A stretch of 64,000 nucleotides of DNA from positions 42,600 to 106,599 of the forward strand of contig LSRX01001516.1 in NCBI GenBank assembly GCA_001939145.1, given 5' to 3'. The position numbers and the translations under genes were made by a program. The DNA is from Symbiodinium microadriaticum. Its lineage: Eukaryota; Sar; Dinophyceae; Suessiales; Symbiodiniaceae. Positions 24,180 to 37,391 of this stretch are shown one piece after another (position 1 is the first letter of the stretch; each line of letters opens with the position of its first letter). The notes beneath the pieces are model-generated. The model saw only the letters and a program-made list of their open reading frames with translations. It was not told the DNA's origin and ran no database searches.

Positions 24180-25000
24180 GTCAAGGAAGATGTTGATGCA
24201 GCCGCCATGGTTCAGTCCTTGAAGGACTTGGCAGCCAGAGAATTTCTCCGTCAAGCCCGAGATGTGCTGCTGTCGTGCTGCTGAACAGTGAGACAGGAGA
24301 GATTGAAGCTGCGACCGCCCAGTGCAGGTCCCGATGCACAGTTTGACTTCAGAAACTCTCCGAAGAGCATTTGTTCTGCGAAGCTGCCCTCGGCGCTCGT
24401 CGCACACAGTGCGCGTGAACGGCCAGGTCTCACGTCAGTGGGGACGGCAGAGCTGGATCTCGCCGCGGACCGCCCCATGTCAAGCGGCATGCAGAGCTCT
24501 GTAGACATGTTCTTGATGTGCCGACCATTATTTGCTGTCTGCACTGTGTTCGTCAGCACACGGACACGCTTCTCACACGAATTCCCAGCAGATCCGATTC
24601 CCGAGAAGGAGCTCGTCCACGCTGCTTGCACTGCTGCAGAAACTCCGCCAAAAGCATCGTCTGTGGCGATGTCCCAGGTGCGTTTGGCCTGACCAGTAGT
24701 GCTGCGAGACTATGCCACTCTCTGTCGTCCGTCAACTGTTAGTTGCCAGACATGCGAGCACGGATCAGCGAAGCAAGGTATGATGCTTTTCAGTGGTTGC
24801 AGGCCACGGCAGATGATGATGCGGCAGCTGCGTTTCAGTCCGTCCAGGACGCTGTGCTGGCAAACAGAAAGCTGAAGATGCAGATAGTCAGAAAGTACGC
24901 CGGCACATGTGCGTAATCTGCATGATCTATTGTAATGGTAGTGTGACTATGGACAGCCTGATGATGCAGGAAGGGTTGCAAGGTCGGCCGCTCAGCGCAG
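24180..25000 (+). CDS. gamma-delta-alpha-beta-gamma-delta exon run at 24.2-25.0 kb
   Basis: Gamma 24180-24224 (VKEDVDAAAMVQSLK, GA donor), delta 24297-24327 (ERLKLRPPSAG, GT donor), alpha 24427-24467 (GLTSVGTAELDLAA, GA donor), beta 24609-24677 (ELVHAACTAAETPPKA then SSVAMSQ), gamma 24803-24847 (ATADDDAAAAFQSVQ, GA donor) and delta 24970-25000 (EGLQGRPLSAG, GC donor). This beta is the only one of nine with a GT donor (GTGCGT); the others use GC, so GC and GT are interchangeable at the same exon edge. The final delta leads into the diverged unit of the 633-bp array. Confidence 0.65.
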
Positions 25001-25099
25001 GCGGGACACTTCCGAGCGCACTGCAGGAAGCAGTCTCTCGAATGCCCTCTTGCAGGCACAAGGAGCTTCCCGGCATCTTCACTCGTTGAGGACCTATGG

Positions 25100-25809
25100 A
25101 TGTCCTCACCGTGTTGCATGATGGTGCAGTGTATCTGGTGTTCTGCTGCAGGCTGCCATGCCACTCCCGAGCACCACTGGTCCAGCCTCCGAGGCTGCTG
25201 CCGGTACCGATTTCGAAGTTATCTCAGTCTGCCTCAGGCCTCGTTTCGGCCATTGGTCACACTATCAACGGCTGAGAGAACTAAACAGGGCCTGTGCTCA
25301 ACATCCCAGAAGGCTGTTCTTTACAGTTGGTTCCTGCACAAATAGCGCATTGAAAGGCAGGATACAGTCAGTGCAGGATGTCTGAGGAATTATGATTGTA
25401 TCTAGCGGACAGATGCAGCCAGAATGCCCCAATTGGAGAGTCGAGCAAGAGAGTGGCGATGCAGGAAGGGGTCCAACTCCGACCTCTTCGACCGCCCAGC
25501 GCAGGTCGGACGCTTCCGAGTGAGCTTGCAGAAAGCAGTCTCTCGAATGCCACTTTGCAAGCACAGGAAGCTTCCCGTTGTCTTCACTGGGCGAGGACCC
25601 GCAGCTGACTTGTGCACTGCGATGCTTGCACGCCTTGTTCTCTAGCTGCAAATGCACTCAGCCTCTTATGCTTGTGCAGGCCGCAGACGCACAGGTGGTG
25701 GCTGATGTTCTGGAGGCGGAGCGCTTGTAGATGTTCGGGGTGAGGTGTGGCCGGGCAATCAGCGATGGTGCAGTGTATCTGGTGTTCTGCTGCAGGCTGC
25801 CATGCCACT
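25100..25809 (+). repeat. Diverged copy of the 633-bp unit, cut by an assembly gap
   Basis: Sequence from about 25100 to 25809 matches the 633-bp units at 12.1-14.5 kb, including the 42-nt exon at 25152-25193, a long-form delta at 25465-25504 (with the three-codon duplication of the first unit) and the 36-nt exon at 25680-25715. A second 42-nt exon starts just before the Ns. The order and flanks imply that the gap replaces the end of a unit plus simple repeat, as in the 14.4-14.8 kb region. Confidence 0.8.
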
Positions 25810-26500
25810 NNNNNNNNNNNNNNNNNNNNNNNNNNNNNNNNNNNNNNNNNNNNNNNNNNNNNNNNNNNNNNNNNNNNNNNNNNNNNNNNNNNNNNNNNNN
25901 NNNNNNNNNNNNNNNNNNNNNNNNNNNNNNNNNNNNNNNNNNNNNNNNNNNNNNNNNNNNNNNNNNNNNNNNNNNNNNNNNNNNNNNNNNNNNNNNNNNN
26001 NNNNNNNNNNNNNNNNNNNNNNNNNNNNNNNNNNNNNNNNNNNNNNNNNNNNNNNNNNNNNNNNNNNNNNNNNNNNNNNNNNNNNNNNNNNNNNNNNNNN
26101 NNNNNNNNNNNNNNNNNNNNNNNNNNNNNNNNNNNNNNNNNNNNNNNNNNNNNNNNNNNNNNNNNNNNNNNNNNNNNNNNNNNNNNNNNNNNNNNNNNNN
26201 NNNNNNNNNNNNNNNNNNNNNNNNNNNNNNNNNNNNNNNNNNNNNNNNNNNNNNNNNNNNNNNNNNNNNNNNNNNNNNNNNNNNNNNNNNNNNNNNNNNN
26301 NNNNNNNNNNNNNNNNNNNNNNNNNNNNNNNNNNNNNNNNNNNNNNNNNNNNNNNNNNNNNNNNNNNNNNNNNNNNNNNNNNNNNNNNNNNNNNNNNNNN
26401 NNNNNNNNNNNNNNNNNNNNNNNNNNNNNNNNNNNNNNNNNNNNNNNNNNNNNNNNNNNNNNNNNNNNNNNNNNNNNNNNNNNNNNNNNNNNNNNNNNNN
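25810..26500. other. Assembly gap (691 Ns)
   Basis: The run of Ns interrupts a 633-type unit on the left and emerges in a (CTACCA)n hexamer on the right. Open frames drawn across it have no meaning. By homology with 14430-14770, the missing part should contain the rest of the 42-nt exon, unique spacer and simple repeat. Confidence 0.99.
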
Positions 26501-26657
26501 ACTACCACTACCACTACCACTACCACTACCACTACCACTACCACTACCACTACCACTACCACTACCACTACCACTACCACTACCACTACGACTACAACTA
26601 CCACTACCACTACCACTACCACTACCACTACCACTACCACTACCACCACCACCACCG
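26501..26657. repeat. (CTACCA)n hexanucleotide microsatellite
   Basis: About 25 units of the hexamer with a few substitutions, directly right of the N gap. The same hexamer precedes the 1-kb (CGACCA)n tract at 31.5 kb. Confidence 0.95.
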
Positions 26658-26995
26658 CCACCACGACTATTTGCTAGTAATTGTCAAATTATCACACTTA
26701 TGGTCGTTGTTGCTTAGTGGCAGTGGTAGGCAGGTGGGTGTGGGCGGGTAGTTGAGTGGTAGGTAGGTAGGAGAGCGCAACGTCCCGCACCGGTTTCGCA
26801 CAGAGCTCGGAATGTGTGGAGCTAGTTGCTGCCTTCGTGGCGCAATGCTGAAGTTGTGAAGCTGGAGCACGACAGTCTTGGATCAACAGAATGTCACCTT
26901 TCATATTTGGAGGAGTGATCGTACTGGTTACAAATGGTCTAAAAAGATAGGATTTAGCTGATATCTGGAGGTCGAGCAGGGCAGCTCCGAGACAG
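26658..26995. repeat. Segmental duplicate, copy 2
   Basis: Counterpart of 14775-15125. It lacks an 18-20 bp stretch present in copy 1 near 15030 and has several point changes. It directly precedes the mu exon at 27167. Confidence 0.8.
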
Positions 26996-27166
26996 AGCCG
27001 AGAGGGAAGGCGGAAGCGGTTCTCCAACACCCCCCGATTCTGCTCAACTCCTGGGAAGGATGCAGCGCATCGAGATCGACCAGCCTCTCCAGGCGCTTGG
27101 GGAATGGATTTTTTAGCAGATGCTGAGGTGTTTTGGTGGTAGTGTCCTGGTGGAGCCTCGCCGCAG

Positions 27167-27691
27167 GTCTCGAGCCCGGAGTTATCAGCGTTATTGCCTC
27201 GGCGACCTGCTCCGAGGCAGCAGAGGCGGCAACCATAAAAATCGGCACGGATTGGCATAGCAGCCGGGCAGTGCTTTTGCAATGCCAGGCCGCAGTGCGA
27301 GCTGCTTACGAAGAAGTACTGCACCCTTCGCTCGAGCTGGAACCTGGCAGGAGGCCTTCTTAAGAGATCCGACGCCTAAACCTGCCCCATTCAGTAGAAC
27401 CGAACTGCCACAGCTGCAACAGTAGTCGAACAGTTGGGGTTCTGGAGGAGGGTATTGGGGGTTGAACTGCGTCCGTACCGTGTAAATGCTTCGGAGAGGC
27501 CTTCTGGCTTCGGGCTTCCTGAAAGCTCTGAGCCCAGAAGGGTGCACGTCGGGATGTGTCCAGGCAGTTATGAGGAACATGCGGCTTTGCGTGAATTTGC
27601 CACAGTTTTTCTTTGCCCAGGCATTGCCTCTGTGGGCTCTGAGGAGGCCGCACGGTTGGGTGCGGCTGCTGCCGCCGACTTGCTGGAAGAG
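27167..27691 (+). CDS. mu, AYEE and kappa exons, third copy
   Basis: Mu 27167-27216 (GLEPGVISVIASATCSE, GC donor), AYEE 27289-27315 (AAVRAAYEE, GT donor) and kappa 27621-27691 (GIASVGSEEAARLG then AAAAADLLEE, 71 nt, GA donor). Here all three families occur in order within 530 bp. The kappa donor is GA, whereas the other two kappa copies use GC; a donor change at a fixed exon edge again marks the boundary. The copies differ strongly from the 20-23 kb ones at the DNA level, so they are old. Confidence 0.52.
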
Positions 27692-29665
27692 GACAGGACA
27701 TCCCTGAGCCACGGATTGATAAGGTTTGAGGCTTGGAGGTTTGGATCCGAAGCCAGGGCTGCCGAAGCGTATTTCATGAGGGGTACAGGCCTTTGTCCAT
27801 GGCCTCGCGAGGCTTGAGTTGTAGACCCAAGTCCAAAGTTAAGGACGAGTCCTCCCACCGCAAAAGCCGGAAAGCAACCCTAAAACCGAAGTACATGAAA
27901 CTGGAGAGACCGAATGCCACAGGCCACCGACTTGGCACCTTCGGGGGCGGCATCCGTGCGAACCGCTTCAAGCTGGGAGGAACTACTCGCAAAGTCATAG
28001 TGACTGGTTTCGGTCTCGAGCCATTTGTCTTGATTGGGTTCTTCTGACTTGTTTCAGAACGCTCTCGACCTTGGACTGTGAGGGTCCACCTGAACTCTCC
28101 AACGGACAGCCCAGGGCTTGTGTGCCATTTGGAAATTTTCACAACAGTCTCATCAGCACCCCACGGTGGCATAGGGTCAGCGCTCAGAAGGGCTTAGAGC
28201 ACACCACTTCCAGGAGCGGATCACTACGGAGGTGACGGGAGACGTGCTCCCTGACACGCACGGCCCCCGAGGAGGGAGGGAGCCTGCAGAGACCTTGACT
28301 TCTGCAAAGAAAATGACTGAGGCATGATCACGCAAGGCTCGTGGAGCTGGAGTCTCAGAGACGATTCCTTCACTGCAAAGCTCTTGTCGTCGTGGATGCG
28401 AGCATCCTTAGCGAAACATCATCCGAATCCAAAGATCCAAAGCCAGGCAAAGCCGAAATGGCCGCAGTTCCGGCTCGAACATATTGGTTTGAGACCCCCT
28501 GGTTTGCTGTCTTCCGGAGTGCCGGTGTCATTTGTCAGAGCCCCAGCTCCGCTCGTGAGACGCCTGAAGCGGTTTAAGGCTTCCTGGCGAGGTCGCGTAA
28601 TTTTGCACAGCTCTTGTGCGGTCGTGGTGAGGAAGACTATGGTTCCCTCCACCGAAATCCTGGAGCACCCTGGTTGTCTCATCTACCGGGTACAGTGACC
28701 GGCCTCTTTGTAGCATCTTGGACGAACGCTGTGCTAGGCAGCAGCCAACTACCAGCCGCTTCTCCGCAGATGTGGAGGTGCAGGGCAGTGCAGGATTATC
28801 CAGCTCTTGACCCGACGAGCACTTGCTCACCTTTCCGGAATGCAGCGATCTGCATCGAGACATGGCTTGCTTGCGACATCGCTGAGTGGAGTGGCAGGCG
28901 GCGAAGCACAAGTTCGAGCGCTGCGAAAGCTCCGCCAGCACGGAGGCCGCCGCAGAGAGGCGCGATTCGCGATATGCAGTATGACGGGGCACCGGTGTAA
29001 CCATTGCGATCTCGTTGTAGCAGTAATAGCAAGAGCTGTGAGCCCAGAAATGCTCATACTAGCAGCAACACTTAGAACCATGAGCATAAATGGTGCTCAA
29101 AGTTCGTCCAAGATCCCTGCTGAGCCGCGGTTGTCATCTGCCTGGGTGCGTGTGTTTTCAGCTACTTCATTGAGACATCTGTGCCTCGCAACTTGAAGGC
29201 TAGTCAAGTTCCCAAAGTCACTGCCACAGTCTCTGACGGGATTCCTATATTCTCTTACTTTCTACACGCCGGAGTGCTTTTCACCACAAGCTGGAGGTCA
29301 CACCTGGAATCACTTGTGTGGTGTGCTGGCTGGGGGGGGTTTCTCTCGTTGGCGCATGTGGATGCTTGGGCAACACTGTATTGACTGCATTGACATTGGC
29401 CGGTAGCGGTAACCCGGTAGTATCTTTTCTACAGCTGTCCCGGTCGAAGGTTCCCGCGCTTCAGCTCCGACAGCTCCAACGAAGAGCGCGAGGTTGAGGC
29501 CAGACGTTTTCGATGGGTTTCGGGTTAAAGGGACATGTGTAGCCAACCCGTGGCATTCCAATCGGAATGCGCCCAGCATGGAGTGGGGTGATCAAAAGGG
29601 AGTCTTCTCAGCACCCCAGTCAGCTGGAAAAGTTCCGTGGTTGGTGTTGTTGCTGTCGTTGTCAG

Positions 29666-29807
29666 GTGTCGCCAGCAGAACGACTGAGGCTCGAACGCGA
29701 GGCTGCCGGCGTTCATGCAAGACTTAATCTGACAGACTCTGTAGGCACCTGACTCACACGACTGTTTCCAGGAGCATGATGATGAAAAGGCTGAGCTCTT
29801 CCGTGAA
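29666..29807 (+). CDS. Two charged 12-residue micro-exons
   Basis: 29666-29701 encodes VSPAERLRLERE after GTTGTCAG and ends at a GC donor (GCTGCC). 29772-29807 encodes EHDDEKAELFRE after TTTCCAG and ends at a GT donor (GTACGC). Both are 36 nt, phase 0 to 0, with a 70-nt intron, matching the style of the surrounding locus. The peptides would form a charged coiled coil. A longer version of the first exon (to 29740) would leave an intron of only 31 nt and is less likely. A further exon may begin at 29837. Confidence 0.4.
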
Positions 29808-30393
29808 GTACGCGCCACGCCTGCCTCGCCTCTGCAGTTTGTCGGAGAAGGGTGTAGCCAAATGCTGGAACTGCAGAGAAATCTGTGCAATTCGTGGTCT
29901 CTGCCTATAAGGTCATTGCCCTGCTGCTCGTGCTCCTTTTCGTTTGCTGGGCCAATCCCATTGTGTTGCTGTGGGTGGCTTCCCTTGCAGCTCGGCTCTA
30001 GAGTGAATCTAGCTTCCCCCCGAGACAGAGCCAAGACCGATTTATGGGATTTCGATCGAGTCAGAGGTCCAAAAGGGTTCCTATACAGGTGTTCCAAGCA
30101 ACCCAGCGCTAAGATTTAGGGGATTGCGGGATCCGAAGAAGCGACTCTTACGGGCAGCCAGATCCCTTCAGCATCAGACGAGGCTGATGTCTAGTATATC
30201 TGTTTGTACAGTCATATGAGTCATATGATATGGTATGATATGTCATGATATGATATGATATGACGTGATACAAAGTGAAAAAGGGGAACACTACTTCCCC
30301 GAGGGTGACCGCACTAGTAGCAATCAGCTGCAACTATTCCTCTGCAGAACACAGTGCGCCCCTGCCCTAGTTTTCAGCTGCTCACCAGCGAAG

Positions 30394-30396
30394 TGT

Positions 30397-30433
<37 letters not shown>
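30394..30433. repeat. (GT)n microsatellite
   Basis: Alternating GT run of about 20 units with one interruption. Confidence 0.95.
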
Positions 30434-30437
<4 letters not shown>

Positions 30438-31470
30438 TGTGGGTGGCTGCGTGGGATTAGAGATGTAATCACAACACACGCAGCATGCAACGAGACAGGC
30501 AGGATTACAGCTTCTGCTTGTCTGCATGCTGGAGCAAACACAACACACAGGGCTTAAGGCTTAAGCTTCTTGCCTTCCCCAACCAACCTTAAGTTACAGC
30601 ACAGGCACCACTCCAAAGGGTAAGGTGGGTGAAAGCAAAGCCGAAAACCAGGAGCCGCAAGCAAGAGCACAGGGTAGGGGTGGCGTGGGGGAGGGGAATC
30701 GGGGGAGAGCGAAATGTTGGAGTTCGTCTTGCTTTCATTTGTTACCCACCCCTGCATGAAGTGGAGATCCTTTGCTGCCCTATAGCTCTGATGTCTCAAA
30801 CAGGTGGGTCTTGTGGTAGTGCTTCCGAACGTCGTCTTCAATCTTCACTTGATGCTCGTGGCTTTGCAGCAGCTATCTTGCCTCATAAACACCCGACACC
30901 CACCCTGAGCACGCGAAGCCCTAAACCATACACACCCCAACCCCTAGACACCCTCAGTGCTGCACCCTCAAGGCCCTAAGCTCCAGAGCCTCAACGCCTG
31001 AAGCCCGAAACACGGGATGTCCTACACCAGCACTGCTCTCATTCCTCTTTGTGCTGTGTTTCCTTGTTGCAGAGGCCTCCAACCCCGACCTGGACTCTGA
31101 TCCCACTGATATTTCAACGGCCCCAAGCCCGAACCCCAAAACTGTCAGTCAGTGTTTTGGACGGATCGAAACCTTACATGCCCGATACCCTAAATGCGAG
31201 GTTCACGGTCGGCGTAACGTTTGTTCGATGTTGGCTCAACCTTGGTTCGATGTTACTTGCGACCGGATTGTCAGGTCTTAAAGAGTTTTTCACAGTGTTT
31301 TGCAGGGTGTTATCGGGTTTCCTCTGCCCCTTGCTCCTCCCCCTCCTCCTCCTCCTCCTCCTCCTATACCACCACCACTACCCTCACTACTACTATCACT
31401 GTTGCTGCCGCTGCTGCTACAACAATAGAAGCTGCTGCTGCCGCTCCTCCTCCTCCTCCTCCTCCTCCTA

Positions 31471-32559
<1,089 letters not shown>

Positions 32560-32560
32560 N

Positions 32561-32682
32561 TACTAGTACTAGTACTAGTACTAGTACAGTACTACTCCTC
32601 CCACTGCCGCTCCCATTGCAAGTGCCACGACCACGACCACTAGCACGACCACTGAAGCTACTACGACACGGCGACGAGGACT

Positions 32683-32757
<75 letters not shown>

Positions 32758-32893
32758 GCAAAGTCGACGACAAATGCGCCTCCGACGATGCCAACGACCA
32801 CTGTTACTGTTACAACTGCTGCTGCTACTCCTGTTGCTGCTATTGCAGCTGCTGCTGCTGCTACTACTACGACTACTACTACTTCTGCTGCTG

Positions 32894-32946
<53 letters not shown>

Positions 32947-32968
32947 GCTCCTGCTGCTGCTGCTGCTG

Positions 32969-32999
<31 letters not shown>

Positions 33000-33210
33000 G
33001 GCTACTGCTACTGCTACTGCTACTGCTACGGCTACTGCTACTACCACCACCACGACTACGACTACGACTACGGCTACGAGTACGACTACGACGACTACGA
33101 CTACTACTACTGCTACTACCACCACCACGACTACGACTACGACTACGGCTACGAGTACGACTACGACGACTACGACTACTACTACTACTACTACTACTGC
33201 TGCTGCAAGG
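32561..33210. repeat. Compound simple-repeat region (TAGTAC, GAC/ACG, ACT, GCT)
   Basis: Successive short blocks: TAGTAC hexamers (32561-32586), ACG trinucleotides (32680-32720), ACT runs, GCT runs and mixed ACT/ACG. A 75-bp piece starting at 33041 is repeated in tandem at 33116. Nothing coding is supported. Confidence 0.95.
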
Positions 33211-35040
33211 TTCTCTGTAATCGTCGCCGGAATGTTAGCTGATGGACGGTCGTGCGATTCCAAGGCCTCCAAGAAGACATTTGAATTTTGGCGCGCTGTC
33301 TGCGAGTCTTGGCCAACTTAAGTTTCTGTAATATAGAATATACATGCGCCTTTCCGCATAGTTAGAGTGCACAGCGGATGGAATTCATCATGCAGATCAT
33401 CATGCATAAAGTTCGGGATCGAGATGGAGCTCGCGTTGACATACCTGGTTCTGCGTGTCAGGACTTGGGCTATGGTGAGACATCGGAAAACGTTGCGGCA
33501 CCATGAGCAGCCAGAGTACAGCAGGCAAAAGGTTTGCAGAGATGGGCTTGAAAGGTCCTCCTGAGTAGGCTACCAAGGCGAGTCCACTTCGCAGCTCACA
33601 AAGTCAGATGAAGTCTGCCAAGTGGCCTTGCCCAGCGTGGCGCAGTCTTTCTAATTTCTATTCTTTCTAAATGGGCCGGTTTGTAGTAGCTTCCGTTCTT
33701 GCTCGCGGGCTCTCGCAGGCTCACGCAGGCTCACGGGTCATTGCAAGCGAAGCAGCTCACCGGCCACCAGAAGTGGTGTGCATGAGCAACTCTCACTCGC
33801 CTCGCCCGCACAGGGGCTGCGTCGCGCCTGGTAGTCTTATCTGACTGTAAGCGCAGCTCGTAGATCAGTTACTGGCATGGAAGGTGGCATGACCGAAGCG
33901 CGAAGCTTTTGGCTGCACGCTTCACGAGCCTTGCAGGGTGTTGGCAAGCTTCCGCTTCGGTTTGACGGTGCCGGCTTGCAGCGGGCATCTTCAACCTGTT
34001 TTTGCGGTTCTGCACTGTGCGGACTTGGAGAAACAATGCGCAATAAAAGCGATTGCCGGGCAAGCTTGGAGCCACTCAAGCTGTAGAAAACTGCAATCAT
34101 TGCTGCTTTGAGGTTCCTGCGGGACTTAGAGCGCCGGCCTCTGGAATGGCCAGAGGCATTCGTAGAGGGCCCCGAGACAAGAGTTGGGGGCTGCGGGGCG
34201 TGGCATTCGGATACTCACAGCTTTGTTTGCTAGAAGCTTGCGTCGTCTTGCATCCTTGAACAGCGCAGGCGCAGTTCCACTTCACAGTCACCTCTGCCAC
34301 CCAGGACAGCCTCGCATAGCTCAGGTTCACGTCGAAACAGTCGAAGGACGCTGCTTGCAACCCGAAGTAGCAGAGCTGCTTGAGCCGGAAAGGCTATGGC
34401 ACACGAAGAGTGGATGATGAGAGGAGCTTTGATGTTCAGTGTATTCGAGCTTGGCCTCAGGAGTCACGGCATCTCCAGGCTGGTCGACTAGTTATGGCTT
34501 TTTCACTTTTCTGATTCGACCCTGGGATCCAGAAGCTCTAGAAACCCACCTTCGAAGCATCTCAGTGTAAGGTCGTCGCACCTGTCTTTCAGAGAGGAAG
34601 TTCATGCCTCAGGGGTAGCATCCCTTCGGAAGTGCTTGTCGAGGCCCCCGAGCCCAAGGCCAAGCATGCGGAGCCGCCGGAGGAGGTCCACCTCCTCGGA
34701 GTCGTCATGGGTTCCTATAAAGCTATACTGTAGCTGTGGGGGTATTGGGTCATTATAAGCTTTCGAAGTGGATCACGGGATGTTGTTGGCAAGCTCGGAT
34801 GTCTACTGCGGAACACTGCGCGGAACAGTTCAGTTTTTGTCGTTTCACCAGTGCTGGATCTGAGCGGTGAGCCCCACATAAAGGGATTGAAGACCCGAAA
34901 GGAACCTGAAACATCTCGACAATCCCAAAAACTTGCAATGCTGTCAGGACTTTGCGGAGCCGGAGCTTGTCGAATCGACCCGAAAGTCCCGAAAGGCTTG
35001 GAGCCAGCATTCGCTGAGCATCGGAAGGCATCGTTTCTTG

Positions 35041-35451
35041 TTCAGGTTCCCAAGAAGCCCAAGCCAGAGGCGGAGGAAGAAGCCATTTGGCTGCCTGAAG
35101 CACCCGCTTCAAAGGAGGCCTGCGACGGCTGAAATGGAAGCCACCAAGACCAAGTCCATCGCACTTTCAAGTTCGGCACATTACCGAGGATGGCAGTTGT
35201 AGGACCAAGAGCTGAACGCCAGGAAGAAATGCGTAATGCCACGAGGCCCTTTGAACCTCAATAGAGTCAAGAGAGGAAGTAGAGGCATTTGGAAGGCATC
35301 CAAACGAATGGCAACTTCGAAAAAAACTTCGCAGCTTCTCCTTCCCAGGCGCAACCCGAGGTCGTCGAGGAGGAGGCACCTTCTGCTCCTTCGTTGGCCT
35401 TGAAGTCTGAAGCGCTTCGCTTTGCAGGTTCCCAAACCTGAGATGGCAGAG
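35041..35451 (+). CDS. Two VPKP micro-exons
   Basis: After TTGTTCAG, a piece beginning at 35047 encodes VPKKPKPEAE and ends at a GA donor (GAAGAA). After TTTGCAG, a piece beginning at 35428 encodes VPKPEMAE and ends at a GA donor (GAAGCG). Both resemble the tail of epsilon (VPKSK before GA). Exon ends are inferred from the donor pattern only. Confidence 0.35.
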
Positions 35452-35630
35452 GAAGCGCTTGTGTCCTGTGCGGGCGATGTGCCAAGATTTGCAAGGTCTT
35501 GCCAATGTTGGATTCTTTTTGACATGCATGCGGAAACCTTCCGTCTCAGCAACATCGGCAGTATAACAAAGGTGTGGGACCAGAAAGATGTGGCAATGCG
35601 CATAATCAGAAGCACCCTTGGGTTGACCAG

Positions 35631-36368
35631 GAGCTCATACGATCTGCATGTCGTGCTGGTGAAGCTCTACATGAAGCCTCAGTCGTGGTGTCGCAGGCAC
35701 ATTCGATTCAGGGGTGCACTGCATTTTTCTTGTCAGTGTTGTCAGATTTTTCTGAGACTCATCCGAGCTGACAAGAGCTTTGTTACAGTCAGGGAGGAAT
35801 ATGGCTCGCAGTAGATCTTGGGTCTTTGCAGGCCACCGGCGATGCTGGTGTGGCCGCCATGACACGCTCCTTGGAGGACTCTGGGGCGAGTCAAGCGCCT
35901 GAACTCTCCTCCGTGCCTTTTCTGTCGGAGCGTTGACGTAGCTTTTCTGCCAAGTGCAGTGCAGGACAAATTGGATGCTCCACCCCACAGCACGGGTGAC
36001 CTGGCAAGCAACGAAAATCTCGTTGTCGTCGACCTGGTGCTTGCGTAGCTTTCGGCACCTCCTGTTTTTTAGCTGCTGTTGAAAGTTGGAAGGCCACACG
36101 TCCGCAGGGACGTCCGAGATGGATCTGGCCACGGACGCCGCATGCGTGCAAATGCGTGCAAGGGAAGCCTCGATTCAGTGCTTCCCTCGGCCAGGAGCTC
36201 GTGCATGCGGCGTGCCATGCTGGCCAGACCCCAGAGGAGGCATCCCTCCTGGTGATGTCACAGGCGGACTCCGGCCCTGCTTCCTGCAGATCTGCCGGGT
36301 GCACCACCGAATGCTCGTGCTAGGCCACATCAGCGGTAGATGTGGCTGCCATGATTGGCTCCATGCAG
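35631..36368 (+). CDS. beta-gamma-delta-alpha-beta-gamma exon run at 35.6-36.4 kb
   Basis: Beta 35631-35696 (ELIRSACRAGEALHEA then SVVVSQ, one codon shorter than other copies, GC donor), gamma 35832-35876 (ATGDAGVAAMTRSLE, GA donor), delta 35965-35995 (DKLDAPPHSTG, GT donor), alpha 36093-36133 (GHTSAGTSEMDLAT, GA donor), beta 36195-36263 (ELVHAACHAGQTPEEA then SLLVMSQ, GC donor) and gamma 36324-36368 (ATSAVDVAAMIGSMQ, GA donor). This is the last canonical cassette before the eta array. It is about 10 kb from the previous one, with the long simple-repeat region between, so exons may have been lost, or one intron may be very long. Confidence 0.62.
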
Positions 36369-37391
36369 GACTGCCCGGAAGTGAGGGCGATGGAACCGTG
36401 TGGGAATATGTGGCAGTGGTGCTCCATGTGCATAGCTCCACTCTGCAGTTCTGTCGGGGACAGCTACCATTGGCTACCACAGCAGGCCAGCCACGCGATC
36501 CCAGCTTTTCTGCAGGACTTGCTGGAGTCGGCAGAGGAGGCCCAGGCACCGGGGGCAGGATGACTTAGACTTAGACTTGATTGTGACGGGAAAGCTCTGG
36601 GGCATTCTGTCGGGCTCGCCTCGAGCTTTCAGGCACCATTGAATGCAGGAACTTCAGTGCCGGCTCAAGTAGCCGTCGTCGCTCCAATGGAAATCTGGTA
36701 TCCCTGTCGCAGGTGCCCAAGGAGAGAGAGGCGACGGGGGAGGCTCGGATCCTTTGCTCATCAGAGCAAGAGAAACGAGCTTCCTGTGGCCAGATGCGGC
36801 CAGCAACCGGGTTCATGTGCTTGAGCTGCTAGCAGGCGATGAAGGCTCCGTTTGTGGAGGAGGCCCAGTTGCTCTTTTCGGCTTCATGGGTTTGGGGATG
36901 TGAGTTCCGAGTTCAGTTATTGTAGCCAGACCGACGGCGGAGCACTCGGGAGTGGCTATCCAGGGCTCTCCCCCCCGACGCTGTGGGAGAACCCAGCACT
37001 CGCAAGTTTAGAGTCTAGGCTTAATTGGTCAGACTCCATCAATCTGACTGTGGGTCGTCCTGCAGAGCGGTGCAATCTTTGCCCATCTCTGCCCAAGCAA
37101 GAGCAAGCAAGCTCCAGATGCAGGATTTGGTAGAGCCAGAGGCAGAAGCTGTGGAGGCGGGTACCGCGGGGCCCCGTCTTAGACTCCGTGGTCATGTGGA
37201 AGTTGGGGGTCTTTTGCGGGGCTGAGTCCGGCTCTGGTTTAGGCCGAGCAGCATCCAGGTTTGTTCATGGGAAGCCCACGAGGGTCAGCTCCAGTGCCAG
37301 GCAAAATCCGCCGCGGAGGTGGAGGCGAACTGTGGGAACCCGCCGCGACAGCGAAGTTGTGCAGTAACATCGTGGCATCGGCCTGAGCAGA

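Noticed and set aside
25731-26751. Open frames of 300-334 codons
   Set aside because: They cross 691 Ns and then hexamer repeat.
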